From assembly GCF_004345855.1 (NCBI RefSeq), contig NZ_SLXN01000006.1:62001-126000 (forward strand): a stretch of DNA of 64,000 bases, written 5' to 3'. Below the pieces are notes generated by a model that was given only the letters and a program-made list of their open reading frames with translations, was not told where the DNA came from and did no database searches. Every line of letters begins with the position of its first letter. The first letter of the stretch is position 1. Of this stretch, positions 17,818-26,417 are shown one piece after another. A program made the position numbers and the translations under genes. Source of the DNA: Sphingomonas sp. BK235. Lineage in GTDB: Bacteria > Pseudomonadota > Alphaproteobacteria > Sphingomonadales > Sphingomonadaceae.

Positions 17818-18861
17818 ATGAGTGCACCGGCCGAGCGAACCACCGTCAGCGGCTGCCACATCGTGTATTTCGATGACGGCGAGCCCGGCATCACGCGCCG
17901 GAAGACGCGTCACGGCGCCTGGGCCTATCACGACGCCGACGGCAAGCGGATCACCGACCGCGATGAGATCGACCGGCTCAACGCGATCGGCCTGCCCCCG
18001 GCCTATACCGACGCCTGGTTCTGCCCCGACCCGAGCGGCCACATCCAGGCGGTCGGCTGGGACGAGAAGGGCCGCAAGCAATATCGCTATCACGTCGACT
18101 ATCGCGCGCAGCAGGAGGCGGCCAAATACGACCTCTGCGCCCCGTTCGGCCGCGCGCTGACCAAGCTGCGCGCGCGCGTCGAGGCCGATCTGGAGAAGCG
18201 CACCCACAGCAAGGAACGCACCGTCGCCGCGATCGTCAAGCTGCTCGACATGGCGGCGCTGCGCATCGGCAACGAGACCTATGCCAAGACCAACAAGAGC
18301 TACGGCCTGACCACGCTGCGCGACCGCCACGCGCAGATCAAGGGCAGCACGCTGTCGCTCCAGTACAAGGCCAAGTCGGGCAAGACGCGCAAGCTGCGCA
18401 TCACCGACGGCAGCCTCGCGCGCTTCGTCAAGAAATGCCAGGACCTGCCGGGGCAGAAGCTGTTCCAATATGTCGGCGACGACGGCGCGCCGCACGCGGT
18501 GACCTCGTCCGACGTCAACGCCTATCTGCGCGAGGCGATGGGCGACGGCTTCACCGCCAAGCATTTCCGCACCTGGGGCGCGAGCGTCGTCGCGTTCGAG
18601 GCGCTGGTCGAGGCGCCCGCGCCGATCGGGCTCAAGACGATGCTGGAACCGGTCGTGGAGCGGCTCGGCAACACGCCGGCGATCGCGCGCAAATCCTATG
18701 TCCATCCCGCGCTGATCGAGCTGGGCAAGGACAAGGCGGCGCAGGCGGCGTTCCGCCAGGGGCTGCGGCTGCCGCGCGCCAGCCAGTATCTCAGCCGCAC
18801 CGAGCGCGGGCTGATCGCCTTCCTCGAGCAGAGCGGCGCGTGCGAGTTGAAGGCGGCCTGA
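17818..18861 (+). CDS. DNA topoisomerase IB (poxvirus-like)
   Basis: A 347-residue type IB topoisomerase. The N-terminal domain (GITRRKTRHGAWAY to about residue 90) and catalytic domain (about 95-300) are both present. KLLDMAALRIGNETYAK holds a conserved Arg, and the nucleophile Tyr294 is in ARKSYVHP. The TFRTWGA-type segment (KHFRTWGAS) is the standard family signature. Such small enzymes relax supercoils through a 3'-phosphotyrosine link. The start MSAPAERTTVSG at 17818 gives the normal family length; the frame is open further upstream. mscS starts 1 nt after the stop. Confidence 0.92.
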   Translation: MSAPAERTTVSGCHIVYFDDGEPGITRRKTRHGAWAYHDADGKRITDRDEIDRLNAIGLPPAYTDAWFCPDPSGHIQAVGWDEKGRKQYRYHVDYRAQQEAAKYDLCAPFGRALTKLRARVEADLEKRTHSKERTVAAIVKLLDMAALRIGNETYAKTNKSYGLTTLRDRHAQIKGSTLSLQYKAKSGKTRKLRITDGSLARFVKKCQDLPGQKLFQYVGDDGAPHAVTSSDVNAYLREAMGDGFTAKHFRTWGASVVAFEALVEAPAPIGLKTMLEPVVERLGNTPAIARKSYVHPALIELGKDKAAQAAFRQGLRLPRASQYLSRTERGLIAFLEQSGACELKAA

Positions 18862-18862
18862 G

Positions 18863-20023
18863 ATGAGTGACAGCAAGGCGGCGGCGGCCAAGCAGGCCGT
18901 GTCGATCGACGCCGACCGCGTCGGCGATCAGGCGCAGGCACTGCTCGGGGCCAGCCTGACCTGGCTGCAGCAGCACTGGCTGCAAATCCTGATCGCGCTC
19001 GGCATCGGCGTGGCGATCGCGCTGCTGCTGTTCTGGCTACGCGCCTTCGGCCCGCGGCTGGCGCGGCGCAGCGCCTCGGGCAAGGGCTGGTCGGCGGTGC
19101 TGGGGCGCGCGGTGGAGCGCACCAACGCCTTCTTCATCATCATGCTCTCGGCGCGGCTGGTGAGTGGCTATGCCGCCACCCCGCCGGAGCTCGACGCGAC
19201 GATCGCCTTCCTGTTCAAGGTGGCGGTCACCTTCCAGGGCGCGATCTGGGCACGCGAGCTGATCCTCGGCGCGATCGAGCACCGCACCCGCGGCGAACAT
19301 TACACCGGCGAGGCGCTGATGAGCGCGATGGGGCTGATCCGCCTCCTCGTCAGCGTCGCGGTGTTCGCGATCGCCTTGGTGGTGGTGCTCGACAATCTCG
19401 GGGTCAACGTCACCGGGCTGGTCGCGGGGCTCGGCGTCGGCGGCATCGCCATCGGCCTCGCCGCGCAGGGCATCTTCGCCGACCTGTTCGCCGCGTTGGC
19501 GATCATCTTCGACCGCCCGTTCCGCCGCGGCGACAAGGTCAGCTACGGCACCACCAGCGGCGTGATCGAGTCGATCGGGCTGAAGTCGACGCGGATCCGC
19601 GCCTTCACCGGCGAGCTGCGCATCATCTCGAACCGCAACCTGCTCGACAAGGAGATCCAGAATACCTCGCTGCGCGATCACATCCGCGTGTCCTACACGA
19701 TCGGCGTCACCTATGAGACGCCGCCCGACACGCTGGCGCGCGTGCCCGCGATCCTGACCGAGCTGGTCGAGGCGGAGGGCGCCAAGGTGGCGCGCTGCGG
19801 CTTCGAGACGTTCGGCGCGTCGAGCCTCGACTATGCGCTCCAGGTCGACACGCCAGGCGACGACTGGGCCACCGCGCACGCCACGCGCGACCGGCTGATG
19901 GTGGCGATCATGCGCCGCTTCGCCGACGAGAAGATCGGCATCGCCTATCCGACGCAGACCACCTACACCGCCGCGCCGGACGGGACGCTGGTGATGCCCT
20001 ATGCGGAGGCGGCGAAGGAATAA
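18863..20023 (+). CDS. MscS-family mechanosensitive channel
   Basis: A 386-residue small-conductance channel protein. Four or so membrane segments lead into the pore helix LVAGLGVGGIAIGLAAQ, the hallmark Gly/Ala-packed TM3 of MscS. The beta domain follows (FDRPFRRGDKV, then GVIESIGLKSTRIRAFTGE), then the C-terminal alpha/beta domain. It should release solutes upon hypo-osmotic shock. It begins 1 nt after the topoisomerase gene, so the two are probably co-transcribed. Confidence 0.92.
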   Translation: MSDSKAAAAKQAVSIDADRVGDQAQALLGASLTWLQQHWLQILIALGIGVAIALLLFWLRAFGPRLARRSASGKGWSAVLGRAVERTNAFFIIMLSARLVSGYAATPPELDATIAFLFKVAVTFQGAIWARELILGAIEHRTRGEHYTGEALMSAMGLIRLLVSVAVFAIALVVVLDNLGVNVTGLVAGLGVGGIAIGLAAQGIFADLFAALAIIFDRPFRRGDKVSYGTTSGVIESIGLKSTRIRAFTGELRIISNRNLLDKEIQNTSLRDHIRVSYTIGVTYETPPDTLARVPAILTELVEAEGAKVARCGFETFGASSLDYALQVDTPGDDWATAHATRDRLMVAIMRRFADEKIGIAYPTQTTYTAAPDGTLVMPYAEAAKE

Positions 20024-20173
20024 GCCCCCCACCTACCGCATGGACGCGGGCGGGCCGCACCGACGCCCACCTGCGTCGCCACCGTGCAGCAGGCGGACGA
20101 CGATAGCCGCGCTCGCGCGTCTGCAACGGAAAGTTGCTGGCGAAGCGCGGCCGCCGATCGCACCTCTCCTCTC

Positions 20174-21454
20174 ATGAAGACTCCTTCCTTCACCGTGCAG
20201 GTGTTCGCCGGCATGGCGATCGGCGTCGCGCTCGGCTTCGCGGCGCGCGAGCTGCCGGCGCTGGCCGAGGCGCTGCGGCTCACCGGCGACAGCTTCGTCC
20301 AGTTGCTCAAGGCGCTGGTGGTGCCGCTGGTGTTCACCGCGATCGTCGCCTCGATCGCGGCGCTGCGCGACCTCGGCAATGCCGCGCGGCTGGTCGGGCA
20401 GACGTTGCTGTGGTTCGCGGTCACCGCGCTGATCGCGGTGACGATCGGGCTCACGCTCGGCACGTTGCTCGAGCCCGGGGTGCGCAGCGGGGTCGATCCG
20501 TCCGCCGCCGCGCTGCCCGCCACCACCGGCTCGTGGCTCGATTTCCTGCGCGGGCTGATCCCGGGCAACTTCCTCGGCATCGAGGCGAGCACCAGGCTTG
20601 CCGACGGCGGCGCCGCGACCAAGCTGTCGTTCAACGTGCTGCAGCTGATCGTCGTCGCGGTCGCGGTCGGCGCGGCGGCGGTCAGCGTCGGCGAGGCGGG
20701 GGGCGCCTTCCTCGCCACCAACGCCTCGCTGCTCGCGATCTTCCGCCGGCTGCTGCGCTGGGTGGTGAAGCTGACCCCGATCGGCACCGCCGGGCTGATC
20801 GGCACCGCGATCGTGCGCTACGGCTGGTCCTCGCTCGCCGCGCTCGGCAGCTTCGCGGGCACGGTGTATCTCGGGCTCGCGCTGGTGCTGTTCGTCGTCT
20901 ATCCCGCGCTGCTCGCGCTCAACCGGCTGTCGGTGACGCGCTTCTTCGCCACCGCCTGGCCCGCGATCCAGCTCGGCTTTGTGTCGCGCTCGTCGATCGC
21001 GACGCTGCCCGTCACCGAGGACGCCGCCGAGCGTGCCGGCGTGCCGCGCGACTATGCCGCTTTCGCGGTGCCCTTCGCCGCGACCACCAAGATGGACGGT
21101 TGCGCCGCGGTCTACCCGGCGGTGGCGGCGCTGTTCGTCGCGCAATATTACGGCATCGCGCTGCATGCCTCGGACTATGTGCTGGTCGCGCTGGTCTCGG
21201 TGATCGGGTCGGCGGCGACCGCGGGGCTGACCGGCGCATTGGTGATGCTGACGCTGACGCTCACCACGCTCGGCCTGCCACTAGAGGGCGCGGGGCTGCT
21301 GCTGGCGGTGGACCCGATCATCGACATGGGGCGCACCGCGGTGAACGTCGCCGGGCAGGTGCTGGTGCCGCTGATCGTCGCCAGGCGCGAGGACATGCTG
21401 TCGGCCGAGGGCACGATGGCGCCGCTGCCCCGCCACGACACGGTGCCGGCCTGA
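20174..21454 (+). CDS. Dicarboxylate/amino acid:cation symporter (DAACS)
   Basis: A 426-residue GltP/DctA-type symporter. The HP1 serine-rich loop reads VSRSSIATLP, TM7 holds TTKMDGCA in place of the classical NMDGT, and TM8 has DPIIDMGRTAVNVAG. These give the substrate and cation sites of the family. The TKMDG variant and the missing standard Arg in TM8 make glutamate, aspartate or C4-dicarboxylate hard to choose. The ATG at 20174 matches the family N-terminus; an upstream in-frame start would add an unrelated polar extension. Confidence 0.88.
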   Translation: MKTPSFTVQVFAGMAIGVALGFAARELPALAEALRLTGDSFVQLLKALVVPLVFTAIVASIAALRDLGNAARLVGQTLLWFAVTALIAVTIGLTLGTLLEPGVRSGVDPSAAALPATTGSWLDFLRGLIPGNFLGIEASTRLADGGAATKLSFNVLQLIVVAVAVGAAAVSVGEAGGAFLATNASLLAIFRRLLRWVVKLTPIGTAGLIGTAIVRYGWSSLAALGSFAGTVYLGLALVLFVVYPALLALNRLSVTRFFATAWPAIQLGFVSRSSIATLPVTEDAAERAGVPRDYAAFAVPFAATTKMDGCAAVYPAVAALFVAQYYGIALHASDYVLVALVSVIGSAATAGLTGALVMLTLTLTTLGLPLEGAGLLLAVDPIIDMGRTAVNVAGQVLVPLIVARREDMLSAEGTMAPLPRHDTVPA

Positions 21455-21523
21455 TCGCGACCTGATCGAAGTGAACTCCTGCGCCACTGCGACGTTCGTC
21501 GCCAGCAGAAGGAGATGCACGTC

Positions 21524-21904
21524 ATGAAGAAGGCCCTGCTCGCCGCGGTCGCGCTCGCCACCGCCACCACCCCGATGATCGCGCCGGCCGCCGACGCGCA
21601 GCGCCGCGATCGCGATTATCGCTGGCACGGCGACGACGAGAATTGGGATCCGTCGCGCGACTATCGCCGCGGCAGCAGCCGGCGCGAGCGCGCGCTCGGC
21701 CGTGACGACCAGATCTACCGCGGCCGCGACGGTCGCGCTTATTGCAAGCGCAACGACGGCACCACCGGGCTGGTGATCGGCGGCGTCGGCGGCGGCGTGC
21801 TGGGCAATCTGGTCGGTGGTGGCACGCTGGGCACGCTGCTCGGGGCGGGCGGCGGCGCGCTGCTGGGGCGCTCGATCGATCGCGGCAAGGTCAAGTGCCG
21901 CTGA
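21524..21904 (+). CDS. Secreted glycine-zipper protein
   Basis: A 126-residue envelope protein. An N-terminal signal peptide (MKKALLAAVALATATTP... to about residue 26) is followed by a highly charged Arg/Asp-rich segment with RDYRWHGDDENWDPSRDY. The C-terminal part, LVIGGVGGGVLGNLVGG to the end, is a glycine-zipper 2TM domain of the 17-kDa surface-antigen type. The start at 21524 is preferred over the ATG at 21515 because AAGGAG sits 9 nt before it. Function unknown; relatives are envelope or outer-membrane associated. Confidence 0.8.
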   Translation: MKKALLAAVALATATTPMIAPAADAQRRDRDYRWHGDDENWDPSRDYRRGSSRRERALGRDDQIYRGRDGRAYCKRNDGTTGLVIGGVGGGVLGNLVGGGTLGTLLGAGGGALLGRSIDRGKVKCR

Positions 21905-21918
21905 TCGACCGGCGAGTG

Positions 21919-21945
21919 ACGCGGCGGATATAACTACCGCCGCGT
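21919..21945 (+). terminator. Hairpin terminator
   Basis: A 9-bp stem ACGCGGCGG/CCGCCGCGT with an AT-rich 9-nt loop, followed by TTACC, lies 14 nt after the glycine-zipper gene. Confidence 0.65.
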
Positions 21946-21983
21946 TTACCATCGGCTTACTTCTGCGGGGTTAGAGGCGGCGC

Positions 21984-22304
21984 ATGGTTGCTGCCGCTCT
22001 CCCCCGCCCGTTACCGCTCGCGCGCGCTGGCGCGACCGGCCTGTCGCTCTCGCATGTCGCCGACCTGTGGGAACGTGTCCAGCGCCGCCGCGACAGCGTG
22101 GCCGTTGCCCCTTCGCCCGCGCCGCGCGTCGCGCCGACCGAGCGGCCGTTGCCGCGTGATCTCGACCTGCCGCTCCGGCTGTTCGATCCCGCGGCGATGG
22201 CGCGGGGGACGGGCGACTCTGCGCCGCGCCCGCGCCCCGTGCCGTTCGAGCCGCTGCTGCTGGACGAGACGCTCCAGCGGCTCCGCGTGCTCGTCGCCGC
22301 CTGA
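21984..22304 (+). CDS. Hypothetical protein, 106 aa
   Basis: I do not recognise this reading frame. It is Pro/Arg/Leu-rich with an amphipathic N-terminal half (SLSHVADLWERVQRRR) and a C-terminal FEPLLLDETLQRLRVLVAA helix. No signal peptide or catalytic motif is visible. It follows a terminator hairpin and has only a weak GAGGCGG upstream of its ATG. It faces the 98-aa gene on the other strand with a 13-bp gap. In such GC-rich DNA a chance frame is possible, but nothing else occupies this stretch. Confidence 0.45.
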   Translation: MVAAALPRPLPLARAGATGLSLSHVADLWERVQRRRDSVAVAPSPAPRVAPTERPLPRDLDLPLRLFDPAAMARGTGDSAPRPRPVPFEPLLLDETLQRLRVLVAA

Positions 22305-22317
22305 TCGCGGACCCGGC

Positions 22318-22614
22318 TCAGCCCGTCACCACCGTATATCCCGTCAGTTCGGCGCGGGTGTGACCCGCCGCGGACGAGCGCGCCACCACGCGCAGTTCCG
22401 CGATGACGTGACCCGGCACCCTCAGTGCGACGGGGTCGAGCCGGTCGAGCCACGCGTCCAGCGCGGGGCTCGCCCCGGTCACGACCAGTTCGTGGCGGTC
22501 GCCGGCGAAGGTGGCGCTGTGCCACGCGCGCGCGCGATGCCGCTCGATCGTCAGCGCCGCACCCGCCGCGGTGGCCGAGCGCGCCAGCGCCCGCTGCAAA
22601 CGCCCCGCGCTCAC
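22318..22614 (-). CDS. Hypothetical protein, 98 aa, SOS-box operon
   Basis: An unrecognised 98-residue protein (VSAGRLQRALAR... to ...GYTVVTG). It has alternating beta-like hydrophobic segments (DRHELVVTG, HVIAELRVVARSS) and no signal peptide. The GTG at 22614 overlaps the stop of the upstream 58-aa gene by 4 bp (GTGA), which is strong evidence for translation of both. It would be co-transcribed from the promoter region that carries the SOS-like box at 22810-22824. Function unknown. Confidence 0.6.
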   Translation of the reverse strand: MSAGRLQRALARSATAAGAALTIERHRARAWHSATFAGDRHELVVTGASPALDAWLDRLDPVALRVPGHVIAELRVVARSSAAGHTRAELTGYTVVTG

Positions 22615-22787
22615 CGCGGCACCGCGCGAATGACCGCCTCGACCCGGCGGCGGATCTTCGACCCCACCACCCGGCCGCGGCGAAGGTCCAGCACCAGCCG
22701 CGGGTCGTTGACCGCCCGACGTCCGAACGTGGTGGGCGCGATGCCCGTGCGGCGCAGATAGCGCTCGATCTCCATCAACAAGCTCAT
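22611..22787 (-). CDS. Small helical DNA-binding-like protein, 58 aa
   Basis: A 58-residue basic protein beginning MSLLMEIERYLRRTGIAP. The order of helices and the TTFGRRAVNDPRLVLDLRRGR stretch resemble small XRE-like/Cox-type proteins of alphaproteobacteria in which F(G)R.A..DP.LV.DLR.GR is conserved. GAGAGAGG lies before the ATG. It is divergent from the S24 regulator gene, with operators in between, and overlaps the downstream 98-aa gene. A DNA-binding role is inferred only from the helical layout and the family resemblance. Confidence 0.62.
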   Translation of the reverse strand: MSLLMEIERYLRRTGIAPTTFGRRAVNDPRLVLDLRRGRVVGSKIRRRVEAVIRAVPR

Positions 22788-22809
22788 GTGACCCTCTCTC
22801 GACTCGGCT

Positions 22810-22824
22810 GTTCTTTGTCTGTTC
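22810..22824. promoter_or_regulatory. SOS (LexA) box candidate, GTTC-N7-GTTC
   Basis: GTTCTTTGTCTGTTC is an exact direct repeat of the GTTC-N7-GTTC form known as the LexA-binding site in alphaproteobacteria. It lies 23-37 bp upstream of the 58-aa gene and about 48 bp upstream of the S24 regulator gene, in their shared promoter region. Confidence 0.6.
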
Positions 22825-22842
22825 TCCAATTTCCAACTTGTC

Positions 22843-22856
22843 GAGGAAAAATCCTC
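22843..22856. promoter_or_regulatory. Dyad operator candidate before the S24 gene
   Basis: GAGGA-AAAA-TCCTC is an inverted repeat ending 15 bp before the start codon. It sits between TTGTCG and TATAGG, which could be promoter elements although their 15-bp spacing is short. It is a likely site for autoregulation by the S24 protein or for the 58-aa protein. Confidence 0.4.
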
Positions 22857-22871
22857 AGTATAGGGTCGCGC

Positions 22872-23489
22872 ATGGTCGAGACCCCGCAAGAGGCATTGGC
22901 GCGCGCGGCGCGGGCGCGCGGCGTCGCTCTGTCCGCGCTGTCGCGGATGATCGGGCGCAACCAGGCCTATCTCAGCCAGTTCGTGCTGCGCGGCTCGCCC
23001 CGGCGCCTGCCCGAGCGCGAGCGGCGCGCGCTCGCCGACTTCCTCGCGATCGACGAGGCGCTGCTCGGCGCCGCACCGGTGGCGAGCGACACCGTGGCGG
23101 TGCCGTGGCTCGCGGTGGAGGCGGCGGCGGGGCCGGGGCGCATCGCGGCGGACCGGCTGATCCGCACCGAGCCGGTGCCGCGCGCGCTGCTGCGCGCCGC
23201 CGGGGTGGCGGCGGCGAACGCCTCGCTCATCACCGTCGCCGGGGAGTCGATGGCGCCGACGCTGTGTGACGGCGATCGGCTGCTGGTCGACACGGCGGAT
23301 CGTGTCCCGCCGGACGCGGGTGCGATCTACGTGATCCGGCGCGACGAGCTGCTGGCGGTGAAGCGGCTGGTCTGGGTCGCGGCGGGGCTGGAGATCCGCA
23401 GCGACCATCCCGACTGGCCGAGCGAGGTGGTGGCGCCCGGGGCGGTGGTGGTGGTGGGCCGCGCCCGGTTGCTCACCCGCGCCCTGTGA
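22872..23489 (+). CDS. XRE-S24 regulator (LexA/CI-like repressor)
   Basis: A 205-residue protein with an N-terminal helix-turn-helix (ALSALSRMIGRNQAYLSQFV, about 19-38) and a C-terminal S24 serine-protease domain. The catalytic dyad is Ser126 in GESMAPT and Lys164 in LLAVKRL. Such proteins dimerise, repress, and are inactivated by RecA-stimulated self-cleavage. An Ala-Gly pair in the hinge (EAAAGPG) could be the cleavage site. It is not LexA itself, as the N-terminal domain is XRE-like. Its divergent promoter carries an SOS-type box and a dyad. Confidence 0.85.
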   Translation: MVETPQEALARAARARGVALSALSRMIGRNQAYLSQFVLRGSPRRLPERERRALADFLAIDEALLGAAPVASDTVAVPWLAVEAAAGPGRIAADRLIRTEPVPRALLRAAGVAAANASLITVAGESMAPTLCDGDRLLVDTADRVPPDAGAIYVIRRDELLAVKRLVWVAAGLEIRSDHPDWPSEVVAPGAVVVVGRARLLTRAL

Positions 23490-23610
23490 CTGGGGCGGCC
23501 GGTCCGTGGCCGCGCTCGACCTCGCCGCGACCGACCCGGGACGACGAAGTCGCGCGCCCGCGGCCGCATCCCCCTCCCGCCGCGCGCGCGGAGCTGCTAG
23601 CGCCGCGCGC

Positions 23611-25143
23611 ATGACGCGCTATCCCGCTCTCGCCGCGCTGCTGCTCGGTGTCGTCGCCGCTTGTGGCTTCGCGCCGCTCGAACTGTGGTGGCTCGCGGTG
23701 GTCGCGATCGCGGCATGGATGGCGCTGGTCCATGCCGCGCCGACGCTGCGCCAGGCGCTGTGGCGCGGCTATGCCTTCGGCGTCGGGCATTTCACGATCA
23801 ACGACAATTGGTTCCAGCACGCCTTCACCTTCCAGGACAAGATGCCGCACGCGTTGGGCTATCTCGCCCCATTCGCGCTCGCGCTGTATCTCGCGGTGTT
23901 TCCCGCGGTCGCGGCGGGGCTGGCGTGGCGGCTGCGGCGCGGCGGTGCGCCCGACGTAAGCTGGGCGCTGCTGTTCGGCGCCTGCTGGATCGTCACCGAG
24001 TGGATCCGGTCCTGGCTGTTCACCGGTTATGCCTGGGATCCGCTCGCGGTGATGTGGGTGCCGGTGCAGCCGGTGGCGTGGCTGGCGACGCTGGCGGGTA
24101 CCTATGCGCTGTCGGGGCTGACCGTCGTGCTGGCGGGGCTGCTGCTGTGCGTGCCGCGCCGCGCCGTGCCGCTGGGCGGGGTCGCGCTCGGCGCCGCGGG
24201 GCTGCTCGTGGCGCAGTGGCTGAGTTATCGCACCACCCCCGCGGTGCTGCCCGACACGCCGCGCGTCGTGGTGGTGCAACCCAATGTGCCGCAGGACCAG
24301 CGCGGCGAGAGCGATCAGGCGATGATGCTGGCGCGGCTCACGCGCCTCTCGGGCCGCCCCGGCGCGACGCCGCGGCTGATCCTGTGGCCCGAGGGCGTGA
24401 TCCGCGACTTCATCGAGGACGATTATCCCTATTGGGTCTACGGCGACACCAGCCCCGCGCTCACCCGCGCGCGCATGACCGCGGTGCTCGGCCCGCGCGA
24501 CATGCTGATGACCGGGGGCACCGCGCTGCGCTTCGACTCGCGCGGCGACGTCACCGACGCGACCAACGCGGTGTTCGTGCTCGATCCCGCGCGGCGCATC
24601 CGCGCGCGCTACGACAAGGCGCATCTCGTGCCCTACGGCGAGTATCTGCCGATGCCGTGGCTGCTCAAGCCGCTCGGGCTGGCGCGGTTGGTGCCGGGCG
24701 ACCTCGACTTCGCGCCGGGGCCGGGGCCGCGCACGCTGGCGGTGCCCGGCTTCGGCGCGATCGGGGTGCAGCTCTGCTACGAGATCATCTTCTCGGGCGA
24801 GGTGGTGGAGCGCGCGAACCGGCCGCGACTGCTGTTCAATCCGTCGAACGACGCCTGGTTCGGCGCCTGGGGGCCGCCGCAGCATCTCGCCCAGGCGCGG
24901 CTGCGCGCGATCGAGGAAGGCCTGCCCGTGGTGCGCGCGACTCCGAACGGCATCTCCGCGGTGATCGCTGCCGACGGCGCGCTGCTCGGCACGGTGGCGC
25001 ATCATGTCGGCGGCGCGATCGACGTGCCGCTGCCGCCGGCGCACCGGGCTACGCTGTTCGCCATGATGGGCAATTGGGCGGCGCTGCTGGTCGGGCTCAC
25101 GCTGGTGGCGGGTGCGGTTGCGTTGCGCGCGCGCCGGCGGTAA
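23611..25143 (+). CDS. lnt: Apolipoprotein N-acyltransferase
   Basis: A 510-residue inner-membrane enzyme that adds the third acyl chain to lipoproteins. N-terminal membrane segments (to about residue 210) are followed by a nitrilase-type periplasmic domain. The catalytic triad is complete and well spaced: Glu261 in WPEG, Lys336 in YDKAHLVPYGEY, Cys389 in QLCYEIIF. A C-terminal membrane helix follows. The ATG at 23611 gives the usual family start; the open frame reaches further upstream as a basic, unlikely extension. metK follows after 42 bp. Confidence 0.94.
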   Translation: MTRYPALAALLLGVVAACGFAPLELWWLAVVAIAAWMALVHAAPTLRQALWRGYAFGVGHFTINDNWFQHAFTFQDKMPHALGYLAPFALALYLAVFPAVAAGLAWRLRRGGAPDVSWALLFGACWIVTEWIRSWLFTGYAWDPLAVMWVPVQPVAWLATLAGTYALSGLTVVLAGLLLCVPRRAVPLGGVALGAAGLLVAQWLSYRTTPAVLPDTPRVVVVQPNVPQDQRGESDQAMMLARLTRLSGRPGATPRLILWPEGVIRDFIEDDYPYWVYGDTSPALTRARMTAVLGPRDMLMTGGTALRFDSRGDVTDATNAVFVLDPARRIRARYDKAHLVPYGEYLPMPWLLKPLGLARLVPGDLDFAPGPGPRTLAVPGFGAIGVQLCYEIIFSGEVVERANRPRLLFNPSNDAWFGAWGPPQHLAQARLRAIEEGLPVVRATPNGISAVIAADGALLGTVAHHVGGAIDVPLPPAHRATLFAMMGNWAALLVGLTLVAGAVALRARRR

Positions 25144-25145
25144 GC

Positions 25146-25165
25146 ATATAAAGCTATCGTTATAT
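25146..25165. promoter_or_regulatory. AT-rich dyad operator upstream of metK
   Basis: ATATAAAG-CTAT-CGTTATAT is a nearly perfect 8-4-8 inverted repeat (one mismatch) in the 42-bp lnt-metK gap. It contrasts sharply with the GC-rich surroundings. The form resembles the ATATAAAG...CTTTATAT operators I recall for ArsR-family regulators of the SAM/SAH cycle in alphaproteobacteria. A half-site TATCGTTAT is repeated at 25164-25172. Confidence 0.45.
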
Positions 25166-25185
25166 CGTTATCTGCCGGAGCCTCC

Positions 25186-26385
25186 ATGCGTCAGTCGTTC
25201 ATCTTCACCTCGGAGTCGGTGTCGGAGGGACACCCCGACAAGGTCGCGGACCAGATCTCGGACGCGATCGTCGACCTGTTCCTCGCCAAGGATCCCGAGG
25301 CGCGCGTCGCGTGCGAGACGATGACCACCACCAACAAGGTGGTGCTCGCGGGCGAGATCCGCGGCCGCGGCATCTACGAGAATGATCAGTGGGCGCCGGG
25401 CGTGCTCGACGAGATCGAGGCGGCGGTGCGCGCCACGGTGAAGCGGATCGGCTATGAGCAGTCGGGCTTCCACTGGCAGACGTTCGACTTCTCGAACAAC
25501 CTGCACGGCCAGTCGGCGCATATCGCGATGGGCGTCGACGAGAGCGGCAACAAGGACGAGGGCGCCGGCGACCAGGGCATCATGTTCGGCTACGCCACCG
25601 ACGAGACCCCCGGCCTGATGCCCGCCACGCTCTATTACAGCCACAAGATCCTCGAGAAGATGGCGGCGGACCGCCACGCCGGCACCGCGCCCTTCCTCGA
25701 GCCCGACGCCAAGAGCCAGGTGACGCTGCGTTATGAGAATGGCGTGCCGGTGCGCGCCACCGCGCTGGTGGTGTCGACCCAGCATTCGGCCGAGCTGTCG
25801 AACGAGGCCGGTCAGGCCAAGCTGCGCGAGTATGTGAAGGGCGTGTTCGCCGAGGTGCTGCCCGAGGGCTGGCTGCCGGAGGAGAAGGCGATCTACGTCA
25901 ACCCGACGGGCCTGTTCGAGATCGGCGGGCCGGACGGTGACGCCGGGCTGACCGGGCGCAAGATCATCGTCGACACCTATGGCGGCGCGGCGCCGCACGG
26001 CGGCGGTGCGTTCAGCGGCAAGGACCCCACCAAGGTCGACCGCTCGGCCGCCTATGTCGCGCGCTATCTCGCCAAGAACGTGGTCGCGGCGGGCCTCGCC
26101 AAGCGCTGCACCATCCAGCTCAGCTACGCGATCGGCGTGGCCGAGCCGCTCAGCGTCTATGTCGACCTGCACGGCACCGGCAATGTCGAGGAGAGCAAGC
26201 TCGAGGCGGCGCTGCCCAAGCTGGTGCGGCTGACCCCCAAGGGCATCCGCGAGCACCTCAAGCTCAACGCGCCGATCTACAGCAAGACCGCGGCCTATGG
26301 CCACTTCGGCCGCGATCCCGAGGGTGACCTGTTCACCTGGGAGAAGACCGACCTGGTCGAGCAGCTCAAGCAGGCGGTCGCCTGA
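25186..26385 (+). CDS. metK: S-adenosylmethionine synthetase
   Basis: A 399-residue enzyme making SAM from methionine and ATP. The first signature is at the start ([21 protein letters not shown]), followed by [12 protein letters not shown], the phosphate-binding loop [19 protein letters not shown] (P-loop-like), and a normal C-terminal domain ending with YGHFGR. The length is standard. The gene follows lnt after an AT-rich dyad and ends at a strong TTCG-loop terminator. Confidence 0.97.
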   Translation: MRQSFIFTSESVSEGHPDKVADQISDAIVDLFLAKDPEARVACETMTTTNKVVLAGEIRGRGIYENDQWAPGVLDEIEAAVRATVKRIGYEQSGFHWQTFDFSNNLHGQSAHIAMGVDESGNKDEGAGDQGIMFGYATDETPGLMPATLYYSHKILEKMAADRHAGTAPFLEPDAKSQVTLRYENGVPVRATALVVSTQHSAELSNEAGQAKLREYVKGVFAEVLPEGWLPEEKAIYVNPTGLFEIGGPDGDAGLTGRKIIVDTYGGAAPHGGGAFSGKDPTKVDRSAAYVARYLAKNVVAAGLAKRCTIQLSYAIGVAEPLSVYVDLHGTGNVEESKLEAALPKLVRLTPKGIREHLKLNAPIYSKTAAYGHFGRDPEGDLFTWEKTDLVEQLKQAVA

Positions 26386-26390
26386 TCGCC

Positions 26391-26414
26391 GCGGGAGGGG
26401 TTCGCCCCTCCCGC
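26391..26414. terminator. metK terminator with TTCG loop
   Basis: A 10-bp stem GCGGGAGGGG/CCCCTCCCGC is capped by a stable TTCG tetraloop, 5 nt after the metK stop and 3 nt before the end of the convergent histidine-kinase gene. It probably serves both strands. Confidence 0.75.
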
Positions 26415-26417
26415 GCG

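Noticed and set aside
22872..23489. Identification of the S24 gene as lexA
   Set aside because: The N-terminal domain is an XRE-type helix-turn-helix and not the LexA winged helix; chromosomal LexA of sphingomonads starts differently. It is a CI-like regulator.
25144..25185. SAM riboswitch ahead of metK
   Set aside because: The whole lnt-metK gap is 42 bp, too short for known SAM riboswitch classes with an expression platform, and the sequence shows a simple AT-rich dyad instead.
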